Origin: a virus
Reading direction: 5' to 3' (one strand)
Length of the DNA: 33,502 bases
Virus record (IMG/VR): IMGVR_UViG_3300025769_000439
Coordinates: 1 to 33,502 of that record
Part shown: in pieces, positions 7,288 through 13,469 of the stretch
How positions within the stretch are numbered: position 1 is the stretch's first letter
Layout of the letters: each line of letters begins with the position of its first letter
The notes under the pieces: model-generated
Told to the model about the DNA's origin: nothing
Databases searched by the model: none
What the model saw: only the letters and a program-made list of their open reading frames with translations
Translations under genes and position numbers: made by a program

Positions 7288-8087
7288 AAACATTGATATA
7301 TCAATACTGGGATGGACCACTAAAATCGGGCATTCGCGCAGGCAAAGCAGCGATGCGCGAATATGCGCATAGTATTGGAGCAGAATATCTTTTTGAACAT
7401 AATCCCAAATATTGTTCAGGACTTGGAAAATACACACCACATTACGGTCAGTTCAAAGTCGTTTATGAACCGGAGTTTGAGAAATATGATAAAGTTCTTT
7501 TTTGTGATACTGACATATTTCCAACAGATACAGTACTTCAATCTAAAGAAAATATATTTGAAGAATATTCTGGCGACATAGGAATCTGTACAGAACCACA
7601 TCAACCAGAATTGAGAAAACAAAATCCTAATCATCACATAGGATATAATGCTGATGAAAAATGGGCAAAAATTATCAAGACTGTTTATGCTGTTGATATG
7701 CCTAGAACAGAAAAAGGATTATTAAAGGTTTACAATTCCGGTGTAGTGTTGTATAATATGAAATCCGTAGATAAAATACGAAAGGGGTTTGTCAAGTTCA
7801 AGAGATATCAAGACCTGATAAATACAAATGGACTAAGTGCTTTTTATGGTTGTGATCAACCATATCTTCACGCTATGATGTTCAAGTCAAATCTTATTGT
7901 AGATGAAATGAATCAGAAATGGAATGCGTTTGTTCATTATCACGGTCAAGGAAATCCGAGGCCTGTTGTTGATTTGAGAACTCAGGACACCAATTTTGTT
8001 CATATTCAACTTTCTGGTGCAGATGATTTTGATACCGACAAACTATGGCGAATAACCAATTTACACAAAACAGAATGGAAACTATAA
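7284..8087 (+). CDS. Glycosyltransferase, GT8-like, DTD motif
   Basis: The 267 aa start at an ATGA overlap and begin MKTLIYQYWDGPLKSG. The DxD is in KVLFCDTDIFP (D75-T76-D77). VYNSGVVLYNMKS is the canonical 'N.GV.l' acceptor motif and FYGCDQPYLHAMM the 'DQ..' motif of GT8-like enzymes. The segment NQKWNAFVHYHGQ then FVHIQLSG matches their C-terminal His-containing metal-ligand region, so the site looks complete. It is probably a retaining transferase acting on the same glycan as its neighbours. Confidence 0.8.
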   Translation: MKTLIYQYWDGPLKSGIRAGKAAMREYAHSIGAEYLFEHNPKYCSGLGKYTPHYGQFKVVYEPEFEKYDKVLFCDTDIFPTDTVLQSKENIFEEYSGDIGICTEPHQPELRKQNPNHHIGYNADEKWAKIIKTVYAVDMPRTEKGLLKVYNSGVVLYNMKSVDKIRKGFVKFKRYQDLINTNGLSAFYGCDQPYLHAMMFKSNLIVDEMNQKWNAFVHYHGQGNPRPVVDLRTQDTNFVHIQLSGADDFDTDKLWRITNLHKTEWKL

Positions 8088-8650
8088 TGCTCACGACCGA
8101 TATGACACATACAAAAACTCTTCAGGAGTTTTATGACGATCTAAGAAAGCGACAAGAAGAATATCATGGCGAAGATTATTGCGCGGTTCACGATGAAATT
8201 GTTCGCTTGATGGAAAAATGCGAGACTTACAAAGAACTCGGAGTAAAACAAGGAACGACTCTTGCGGCAGTTCTTTTACAAAAACCAAAATCTGTTATTG
8301 GAATTGATAGATCACTCAAAGATTATAGTCCATGCAAGGCACTATTTGAAAAATATGCTACCGATAATGATATTGATTTCAAGGTCATTGAAGATGATTC
8401 GTGTTCGTTTAGAGCAACGGCGACAGATTGTGATCTTTTATTCATTGATACTTGGCATGTGTATTCACAATTAAAGAAAGAACTCAATGCACATTATTCT
8501 TTTGTTAATAAATATATCGTAATGCATGACACTCACTCAAAACCAGAACTCGGTAAAGCGATTGAAGAGTTTTTGAATTCTGGTAAGAAGTGGAGACTAT
8601 ATAAAGTGAACAATAAAAATGTTGGTTATACAGTATTGGAAAAAGAATGA
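8087..8650 (+). CDS. SAM-dependent methyltransferase (Methyltransf_24 / CmcI-like)
   Basis: Start chosen at ATG 8087, giving a TAATG overlap with the previous stop (187 aa). An upstream ATG at 8045 would overlap the neighbour by 43 nt. The motif YKELGVKQGTTLAAVLLQKP is a variant glycine motif I, followed by VIGIDRS (motif II acidic). DLLFIDTWHVYSQLKKEL and YIVMHDTHSKPELGKAI are the characteristic 'lifiDg.H.Y..v..Dl' and 'i..hDt' motifs of CmcI/rhamnosyl O-methyltransferase-like enzymes. In this operon a sugar O-methyltransferase is the likeliest role. Confidence 0.75.
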   Translation: MLTTDMTHTKTLQEFYDDLRKRQEEYHGEDYCAVHDEIVRLMEKCETYKELGVKQGTTLAAVLLQKPKSVIGIDRSLKDYSPCKALFEKYATDNDIDFKVIEDDSCSFRATATDCDLLFIDTWHVYSQLKKELNAHYSFVNKYIVMHDTHSKPELGKAIEEFLNSGKKWRLYKVNNKNVGYTVLEKE

Positions 8651-9219
8651 AAATTTATAAGTACAGAGATTACGACCATTATGTCGAAATGCAAACTGAA
8701 GCCAACAAGAAAAAAATTGATTGGCGTTATGTAAAACCCGAAACGGTAAAACGCATTGTAGACCATTTCCGAAAAAACTTTGATGGTGATCCAAAAGCGA
8801 TAATCTGTCATGGCACAAGAAATGGAGGAGAACAACAGTTCTTTCAGGGGCATTTTCCGAATGCTGAGATTATCGGTACTGAAATATCCGAAACTGCTGA
8901 ACAGTTTCCTATGACTGTTCAATGGGACTTTACAAAACAAAAAGATGAGTGGATCGGTAAACATGATATTGTTTATTCTAATTCATTTGATCATAGTATT
9001 GACCCCGAAGAAACTTTGCGAGTTTGGACAGAACAATTAACACCAAATGGCATTTTGTATATTGAATATTCAGAACAACAATCTGAATCTTCAGCATATG
9101 ATCCGCTTGATGCCACAAACAAAGAGGTGATAAAAATGATTCGTGATAAAGGTTTCAAAGTAGAAGTCGAACCTGGAAAGCGTAGCGGGCATTTGATCTT
9201 TATGTGTACCCAAGAATGA
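8647..9219 (+). CDS. SAM-dependent methyltransferase, class I
   Basis: The 190 aa start at an ATGA overlap. After a helical lead, AIICHGTRNGGEQQFF is the motif I loop, unusual in that GTRNGGE replaces the usual GxGxG. AEIIGTEIS follows as motif II and QWDFTKQKDEW with DIVYSNSFDHSIDPEETL as motifs III/IV (a Methyltransf_11-like 'vvs...lehi.dp'). LTPNGILYIEYSEQ completes the fold. This is the third methyltransferase of the operon, so the glycan may carry several methyl groups. The target is unknown. Confidence 0.75.
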   Translation: MKIYKYRDYDHYVEMQTEANKKKIDWRYVKPETVKRIVDHFRKNFDGDPKAIICHGTRNGGEQQFFQGHFPNAEIIGTEISETAEQFPMTVQWDFTKQKDEWIGKHDIVYSNSFDHSIDPEETLRVWTEQLTPNGILYIEYSEQQSESSAYDPLDATNKEVIKMIRDKGFKVEVEPGKRSGHLIFMCTQE

Positions 9220-9228
9220 GGTCGTATT

Positions 9229-9933
9229 ATGGATGGATATGTAATATATGTTGAAAACAATATACATTCCGAACAGGGCGTTTCTTATTTAAAAGAATCG
9301 ATAAAGCATTTTGCGCCTTGGATTAATCTTCATAAACTCAAAGCGATCACAGATAAATCCGAAATCGATCAGTTCATGAAGAAAGAGAACATCCATTGGA
9401 ATTATCCATGGTCTGGTTCTCAACAAGATTTTGTCACAGGATTGAAAAAGTCTGCTTATCCGACAAAAAATCCATATTCAAGAATTTCTTGCGCAATCAT
9501 GCATTATTCTTTGTGGAAAAAAACTGCTATAGAAAACAAACCAATATTCGTTTTTGAACATGATGCGATTTTTATTAAAGACATACCAGAAAACTTTACA
9601 GAAGGAAATAAAGCGCCTATTATAGGTTTGAACTCCCCGTTCGGCGCAACACGAATACCCACAGCATATAATAATTTTGTTCAAACATATAATGGTGATA
9701 AGGAAATAATTCCCGCACCAAGAATCGATCATTCATATATTCCACAAGGTCTTGCTGGCAACTCGGCATATTACATAACATCAAATGGTGGCAGTATTAT
9801 GTTGAATTTAGCCAAAGAACACGGCCTTTGGCCTAATGATGCTTTGATGTGTAGACAACTTGTTCCCGGGTTATCTGTGACTAAAACATACTACACAAAA
9901 GTTCAGGGCATTCAATCAACTACGAGTTTATAA
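9229..9933 (+). CDS. Glycosyltransferase family 25-like (LPS-type)
   Basis: The gene has its own RBS (GAGG 9218-9221, with the previous stop TGA inside it) and is 234 aa. The GT25 signature is present: SRISCAIMHYSLWKK (the 'C..SH..LW' element, with MH for SH) and then PIFVFEHDAIFIKDIP, the 'l.lEDDa' motif as E110-H111-D112. NSAYYITSNGGSIML is the later 'aY.is..gA..l' element. GT25 enzymes add galactose or glucose in LPS and, in eukaryotes and giant viruses, to collagen hydroxylysine. It is followed directly by a second GT25-like gene (TAATG). Confidence 0.75.
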   Translation: MDGYVIYVENNIHSEQGVSYLKESIKHFAPWINLHKLKAITDKSEIDQFMKKENIHWNYPWSGSQQDFVTGLKKSAYPTKNPYSRISCAIMHYSLWKKTAIENKPIFVFEHDAIFIKDIPENFTEGNKAPIIGLNSPFGATRIPTAYNNFVQTYNGDKEIIPAPRIDHSYIPQGLAGNSAYYITSNGGSIMLNLAKEHGLWPNDALMCRQLVPGLSVTKTYYTKVQGIQSTTSL

Positions 9934-10577
9934 TGAAAGCATATGTAATCACAATAATGGATAATCCTTTGTCAGTTTCTGCCGCAGAACGATGTATAAA
10001 ATCTGCAAAGAAATTTGGTCTTGATGTAAAGATGTGGAAAGCATTTACACCAAAAGACAATCCAAGAAAAATACTAACAGACCACGGGATCAATCCCAAG
10101 GGTTTTGAAGAAGTATATTCAAGACTTGAGAATTGTATGGCTGCATTTCTATCACACTATTCTTTGTGGCAAGAATCCTTTACAAAAGACGAGAACATTC
10201 TTATTCTTGAACATGACGCTGTGGTTAAATCAGAAATACCAAAAATGAACTTCTTTAGAGGATGTATTTCATTCGGCAAACCATCTTATGGCAAATTCAA
10301 TATTCCAACACAAATGGGTCAAAACAAACTGCAATCAAAGCAGTACTTTCCGGGCGCACACGCATATTTGATTTCGCCAAGAAAAGCAAAGATCGTAATT
10401 GAAAAAGCGAAGACAGAGGCCGCTCCAACGGATGTATTTTTTCATAATGACAGATTTGATTTTCTTGAAGAGTGGTATCCTTGGCCTGTAGAGGCAGTCG
10501 ATTCTTTTACTACGATACAGAAACGAGAAGGGTGCCTTGCAAAACACAACTTTGGAGAAACTTACGAGATTGTATAA
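9933..10577 (+). CDS. Glycosyltransferase family 25-like
   Basis: The 214 aa overlap the previous stop as TAATG. They begin MKAYVITIMDNPLSVSAAERC, the typical GT25 start (Y.I.l..s..R...). NCMAAFLSHYSLWQE is the conserved 'gc..SH..lw' motif and NILILEHDAVVKSEIP the acidic E-H-D site (E93-H94-D95). FPGAHAYLISPRKAKIVI is the 'g..aYlis..gA..l' element. It is closer to canonical GT25 than its upstream neighbour, and the two are probably an old duplication acting on successive sugars. Confidence 0.8.
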   Translation: MKAYVITIMDNPLSVSAAERCIKSAKKFGLDVKMWKAFTPKDNPRKILTDHGINPKGFEEVYSRLENCMAAFLSHYSLWQESFTKDENILILEHDAVVKSEIPKMNFFRGCISFGKPSYGKFNIPTQMGQNKLQSKQYFPGAHAYLISPRKAKIVIEKAKTEAAPTDVFFHNDRFDFLEEWYPWPVEAVDSFTTIQKREGCLAKHNFGETYEIV

Positions 10578-11206
10578 TGAAAAAAATTTTTATCACAGGT
10601 TGCGACTCCAATACTCAATGGCAACTGAAATGGTTCGTAGAAAACTTTCAAAAACATAATCCGAACGCAAAACTTTTGATATGGGATTTTGGTATGGATA
10701 ATAATCCATATCCGAAAATATCACAAAAACTAAAGTCTCAGGACCCAGGATGGTTCAAAAAACCAAAAGCAATGTTTGAAGCATCTAAAATGTCAGACTA
10801 TGTTTGTTGGCTTGACACAGATTGTGAAGTGAGAGACAACATAGAAGACATATTCGATTATGTTGAACCGAATAAACTTGCTATGGTAGAAGATGTTCCA
10901 TGGTCACGCCGAAGAGGAGAAAAATGGCATAACTCTGGTGTTGTAGCATTTCAAGGCACTCCAAAGATATTGAATGATTGGGTTTCTGCTACAGTATTTA
11001 CAAAAGAAGTCGGAGATCAAGAAGTACTTCATTCGATTGTTCGAGATGGTATGAAAAGGATGATAAATATCACTGACCTCCCCAGAAAATATAACACTCT
11101 TCGTCTTGATATTCAAGATAAGACGGGTCCTAAAACTATCAAAGTTATGCATTGGACAGGGCGCCGGGGTAAGGAAGAAATAAAGAAACTTATGAAAGAG
11201 AAGTAA
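10577..11206 (+). CDS. Glycosyltransferase, GT8-like, DTD motif
   Basis: Start chosen at ATG 10577, giving the operon-typical TAATG overlap and 209 aa starting MKKIFITGCDSNTQWQLKWF. An upstream in-frame ATG would sit 105 nt inside the neighbour. DYVCWLDTDCEVRDNIEDIF holds the DxD (D80-T81-D82). WHNSGVVAFQG is the 'N.GV' motif and VGDQEVLHSIV the 'DQ' motif. MHWTGRRGKEEI at the C-terminus supplies a His like the third metal ligand of this fold. Sugar specificity is unknown. Confidence 0.75.
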   Translation: MKKIFITGCDSNTQWQLKWFVENFQKHNPNAKLLIWDFGMDNNPYPKISQKLKSQDPGWFKKPKAMFEASKMSDYVCWLDTDCEVRDNIEDIFDYVEPNKLAMVEDVPWSRRRGEKWHNSGVVAFQGTPKILNDWVSATVFTKEVGDQEVLHSIVRDGMKRMINITDLPRKYNTLRLDIQDKTGPKTIKVMHWTGRRGKEEIKKLMKEK

Positions 11207-11817
11207 TGAAACCAAGAATAGTTCATATTATCGGTAATGGCGATAACGCTCATATCTACAACACCGAACAAAGAAAAGGTATCAAACTTACTTGTAATCT
11301 ACCACCATTTTCTGTACCTGACGCTTATGCTACTTGTATTGTCGATTTCAAGATGTGTAAAGCGATAACTGAAGGTTCTGTTATACCTCCTGGTGAATGG
11401 GTCATGGGTATGAGACCAAAAATGTGGTGCGACAACCATCCACAATTTTATATGAACCATGCTTCACGAATCAAAGGATTCTTTACAGAAAAACCAGAGT
11501 ATGTGGACAACTACACAGATTTTAATTGTGGTCACATGGCCACATACTATGCGATAAAGAAACTCAAAGGTAATGAAATACATATGTACGGATTTGACTC
11601 CATCTTTGATATGAATCTTAGATCGTGTTCAGATTTCTATCTCCAGTCGGATCGTGAGAAGACAAACACATTCCGATTGAGCAACAACTGGCGACCCATC
11701 TGGCAAAGCATGTTCCAAGAGTTCCCGAACGTTAAGTTCTATCTGTATCACAACCACGATAATTCGCGAATCGAATTGCCGACCAACGTAGAGGTAGTGG
11801 TAAAAAAGAAAAAATAA
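11206..11817 (+). CDS. GT42/DUF115-like putative glycosyltransferase, last gene of the glycan operon
   Basis: The 203 aa start in a TAATG overlap. The N-terminus IVHIIGNGDNAHIY, a following 'cN.pp' strand, and a distal GHMATYYAIKKLKGNEIHMYGFDSIFD helix-strand form a pattern. It resembles bacterial sialyltransferases of GT42 and the DUF115/MptE-like group (GNG.S start, G..A...A...G...I...G.D end). Overall similarity is weak, so a sugar-transfer role is inferred from fold pattern and position. No clear terminator follows; there is only a weak AT-rich hairpin at 11816-11834. Confidence 0.5.
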   Translation: MKPRIVHIIGNGDNAHIYNTEQRKGIKLTCNLPPFSVPDAYATCIVDFKMCKAITEGSVIPPGEWVMGMRPKMWCDNHPQFYMNHASRIKGFFTEKPEYVDNYTDFNCGHMATYYAIKKLKGNEIHMYGFDSIFDMNLRSCSDFYLQSDREKTNTFRLSNNWRPIWQSMFQEFPNVKFYLYHNHDNSRIELPTNVEVVVKKKK

Positions 11818-11840
11818 ATGAAAAAAGTTCATTTTACCTC

Positions 11841-11869
11841 TTGACGAATCACTTTCGAATGCTTATATT
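11841..11869 (+). promoter_or_regulatory. Early sigma70-type promoter, copy 1
   Basis: TTGACG (11841-11846), exactly 17 nt, then TATATT (11864-11869). The spacer ends CGAATGCT, as in copy 2, and GTAAGAGAGAGG follows in the leader. It drives the 11895-13394 genes and probably separates them from the glycan operon. Confidence 0.85.
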
Positions 11870-11894
11870 GATAGTGTAAGAGAGAGGAAAACAG

Positions 11895-12299
11895 ATGTAC
11901 ACTTACAGCGACGAACTTTACAGCGACATTCACAAAGACGCCTACGGATTTCGTCCTCGTGACGGTGGTGTTCATTGCTGGCACGTTCTCACTCCTGCTC
12001 AAAAGCAGGAAGCATGGGACCGCATGGAAGCGACAATCGCAGAAGATATTGCTGCTGAAAAAGTGCGAGCAGCAGAAGACATTGCTGCGTTTGAAGCAGA
12101 AGTTCAAAATACCATTCAACTGGGTGCTGGCGACCGTGCAACTGCTCTGCGTTGGATGATGCAGACTGAGGATTTCTATCACGAACAAGACGTTGAAGGT
12201 TGGGTTTGGAAGAAGGGTATTCTCTTCACCGACGAAGGCCGCGCTCTTGTGAAAGAGTTGATGGAAATAGTTGAATTCAAAGAATGGGAGATAGCGTAA
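11895..12299 (+). CDS. Conserved phage early protein ('YSDE..SD.HKDAYGFRP' type)
   Basis: The 134-aa product sits directly behind promoter copy 1, with GAGAGGAAAACAG as leader/RBS. It begins MYTYSDELYSDIHKDAYGFRPR, an N-terminal signature I recall from small proteins of many unrelated phages with unknown function. Residues ~33-75 form a long acidic, alanine-rich helix (QKQEAWDRMEATIAEDIAAE...), likely a coiled coil. The C-terminal half is Trp-rich and acidic. Base composition is visibly more GC-rich than the glycan operon just upstream, consistent with a different origin. Confidence 0.75.
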   Translation: MYTYSDELYSDIHKDAYGFRPRDGGVHCWHVLTPAQKQEAWDRMEATIAEDIAAEKVRAAEDIAAFEAEVQNTIQLGAGDRATALRWMMQTEDFYHEQDVEGWVWKKGILFTDEGRALVKELMEIVEFKEWEIA

Positions 12300-12301
12300 C
12301 A

Positions 12302-12484
12302 ATGCGTGAGTACTGGGAAATCGCTAAGGAATTGCGTCATATGATTCGCGTAACGAACACTCCGGAGGATGCTATTCCTGCTTGGAAAATACTTCGTCTT
12401 GCGGAAACATTTGAAAACAAAGCAGAGGAACTTGAAATGAAAATGATCGTTCAAATGCAAAACGATTGGGTAGAGGCTTCTTGA
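12302..12484 (+). CDS. Hypothetical early protein (60 aa)
   Basis: Start chosen at ATG 12302, 2 nt after the previous stop, with GGGAG (12287-12291) as RBS. An in-frame ATG at 12284 would lie inside the neighbour. The product is acidic and all-helical (MREYWEIAKELRHMIRV... AWKILRLAETFENKAEELEM), with no motif that I recognise. It is the second gene of the promoter-1 operon, and its stop TGA overlaps the next ATG (TGATG). Confidence 0.6.
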   Translation: MREYWEIAKELRHMIRVTNTPEDAIPAWKILRLAETFENKAEELEMKMIVQMQNDWVEAS

Positions 12485-12684
12485 TGGACTATGCAAAAAC
12501 TTATGCAGAACGCATGGAACTGATTCGTGAAGTTCATCAAAAGATGCAGGGCAAACCTAAGAAGCGCAAAGTTTCTGCTGGGCACGACCCAGATTTGTAT
12601 TACACTGATGCGTCAAAGTACGCAGAAAAGTACTATGGTGAGTCATATCGGCAAACAGTTAGGTATGATAATGAGTGGGACTGA
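12484..12684 (+). CDS. Hypothetical early protein (66 aa)
   Basis: Start chosen at ATG 12484, in a TGATG overlap with the preceding gene. The product begins MDYAKTYAERMELIREVHQKM, then a basic patch (GKPKKRKVSAG), then a Tyr/Asp-rich end (DPDLYYTDASKYAEKYYGES..YDNEWD). The mix of a short helix, basic linker and aromatic acidic tail is unlike an enzyme. No family is recognised. The last 14 nt overlap the next gene. Confidence 0.55.
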   Translation: MDYAKTYAERMELIREVHQKMQGKPKKRKVSAGHDPDLYYTDASKYAEKYYGESYRQTVRYDNEWD

Positions 12685-12802
12685 TTATTATCTATTGAAA
12701 TTATCGGACAAGATTTCCGAACTGAACAAGAGACTTGAAGAACTCGAAAAACGAATTAAGAAGTTGGAGAAAAATACCTCAATTCAGAGAGCAACACTAT
12801 GA
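12671..12802 (+). CDS. Short coiled-coil protein (43 aa)
   Basis: Start chosen at ATG 12671 (MSGTDYYLLKLSD), near the end of the previous gene. The same frame is open further upstream, but there the residues are a shadow of the neighbour's coding frame. Residues ~9-36 (KLSDKISELNKRLEELEKRI.KLEK) are a near-ideal heptad coiled coil with Leu/Ile at a/d positions, so the product is expected to oligomerise. It ends in an ATGA overlap with the first Q-V repeat gene. Confidence 0.55.
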   Translation: MSGTDYYLLKLSDKISELNKRLEELEKRIKKLEKNTSIQRATL

Positions 12803-12999
12803 AAACTAGGAATCAAGTCTGGGATCAAGTCTGGGATCAAGTCGGGGATCAAGTCTGGGATCAAGTCTGGGATCAAGTCCGGTATCAAGTCTGGGATCAA
12901 GTCTTGGGTCAAGTCGAGGATCAAGTCGAGGATCAAGTCTGGTATCAAATCGAGGATCAAGTCTTGGATCAAGTCTTGGATCAATGGTATGAAAACTAA
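12799..12999 (+). CDS. Q-V-x-x tetrapeptide repeat protein, copy 1
   Basis: The 66 aa begin MKTRNQV and consist almost entirely of the four-residue unit Q-V-W-D, with variants GD, RY, LG, ED, WY and LD in the two variable places. There are about 15 units, closing with QWYEN. The regular 4-residue period with Gln-Val constant and Trp/Asp alternating suggests an extended beta or solenoid-like structure with aligned Gln and Val faces. Function is unknown. I recall similar QVW(D/N) repeat proteins in bacteria and phages. The start overlaps the previous stop (ATGA). The tail contains the start codon of copy 2. Confidence 0.65.
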   Translation: MKTRNQVWDQVWDQVGDQVWDQVWDQVRYQVWDQVLGQVEDQVEDQVWYQIEDQVLDQVLDQWYEN

Positions 13000-13140
13000 T
13001 AATCAAGTCAGGGATCAAGTCAGTATTCAAGTCTGGGATCAAGGCTGGGGTCAAGTCGGTATTCAAGTCTGGGATCAAGTCAGTAATCAAGTCCGGGGTC
13101 AAGTCTGGGTTCAAGTCTGGGTTCAAGTCTGGGATCAATG
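12808..13140 (+). repeat. Degenerate 12-nt tandem repeat (consensus GGATCAAGTCTG)
   Basis: About 27 head-to-tail units of a 12-nt sequence close to TGGGATCAAGTC span the two Q-V genes. Variation is concentrated in the six bases that encode the variable residue pair, while TCAAGT is nearly invariant. The period is a multiple of three, so unit gain or loss keeps the reading frame. The antisense strand reads as an apparent Asp-Pro/Leu repeat, which is only its shadow. Confidence 0.9.
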
Positions 13141-13159
13141 GTATGAAACAACATCCTAA
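12989..13159 (+). CDS. Q-V-x-x tetrapeptide repeat protein, copy 2
   Basis: A 56-aa frame starting at ATG 12989, inside the TGGTATGAAAAC that encodes the QWYEN tail of copy 1. It begins MKTNNQV (copy 1: MKTRNQV), has about 12 Q-V units with variants SI, GI, SN, RG and WV, and closes QWYETTS. Start, repeat body and QWYE tail all match copy 1, so this is a tandem gene duplication. Variable residues differ between copies, being more neutral here and more acidic in copy 1. The next gene's ATG (13143) again falls inside its TGGTATGAAA tail. Confidence 0.6.
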   Translation: MKTNNQVRDQVSIQVWDQGWGQVGIQVWDQVSNQVRGQVWVQVWVQVWDQWYETTS

Positions 13160-13394
13160 TCATTGCAATCATAAAGATGACGAGTTTTACGGTCATGTCG
13201 AAATTGCTGATCGCGGATTTGGTGATTTGTATTTCTTTTATTCTAAATCTCATGAAAGTTGGGAATATTGCTTTCGTACCGGACCCGATGGTGAATATTC
13301 ATCTATGCCTTTGAAATATGTTCTTCGGTGGAATGACGACACACATCAACAAATAATTCGTTATTTTATCGAATTTATGAACAAAAGGGCTTGA
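13143..13394 (+). CDS. Hypothetical early protein (83 aa)
   Basis: The ATG lies within the last codons of Q-V copy 2, in a different frame. The product begins MKQHPNHCNHKDDEFYGHVEI and has His/Cys residues near the N-terminus that could bind a metal. An aromatic beta-rich middle follows (FGDLYFFYSKSHESWEYCFRTG), then a helical end (DDTHQQIIRYFIEFMNKRA). No family is recognised. It is the last gene of the promoter-1 operon and converges on gp23 with 75 nt between them. Confidence 0.6.
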   Translation: MKQHPNHCNHKDDEFYGHVEIADRGFGDLYFFYSKSHESWEYCFRTGPDGEYSSMPLKYVLRWNDDTHQQIIRYFIEFMNKRA

Positions 13395-13405
13395 CGAAAT
13401 CGGAA

Positions 13406-13433
13406 ATAAAAAAGGGGCGCTAAATGCGCCCCT
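13406..13433 (-). terminator. Intrinsic terminator of the capsid operon
   Basis: Perfect 8-bp stem AGGGGCGC/GCGCCCCT (13413-13420 with 13426-13433) with a 5-nt loop. Read on the minus strand it is followed by TTTTTTA (13412-13406). It lies 37 nt beyond the gp23 stop. On the plus strand the downstream bases (AAGTTTA) are only weakly suitable, so termination there would be partial. Confidence 0.85.
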
Positions 13434-13469
13434 AAGTTTATCTGGTTGAACCCAGATTTTTTTATTGGA

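Noticed and set aside
2242-11817. T4-style DNA glucosylation (agt/bgt) system
   Set aside because: None of the transferases shows T4 alpha/beta-glucosyltransferase features and no hydroxymethylase gene is in the window; methyl- and sulfo-transferases fit a surface glycan better, although DNA modification is not formally excluded.
11816-11834. Terminator of the glycan operon
   Set aside because: Only a 7-bp AT-only hairpin without a proper T-run; too weak to call.
11829-12302. 157-codon minus-strand frame
   Set aside because: It mirrors the well-supported plus-strand gene at 11895, covers its promoter, and has a Ser/Phe/His-rich shadow composition.
12784-13138. Minus-strand Asp-Pro/Leu repeat proteins
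   Set aside because: They are exact antisense shadows of the Q-V repeat and have no ribosome-binding site or neighbouring minus-strand early genes.
12808-13140. CRISPR-like array
   Set aside because: Units are only 12 nt, contiguous, without spacers, and in frame with two genes; it is a coding tandem repeat.
13391-13420. Fifth early promoter (TTGACG after the 13143 gene)
   Set aside because: The -35-like box is present, but no -10 box lies at 16-18 nt (GGGGCG is there) and the next element is a terminator.
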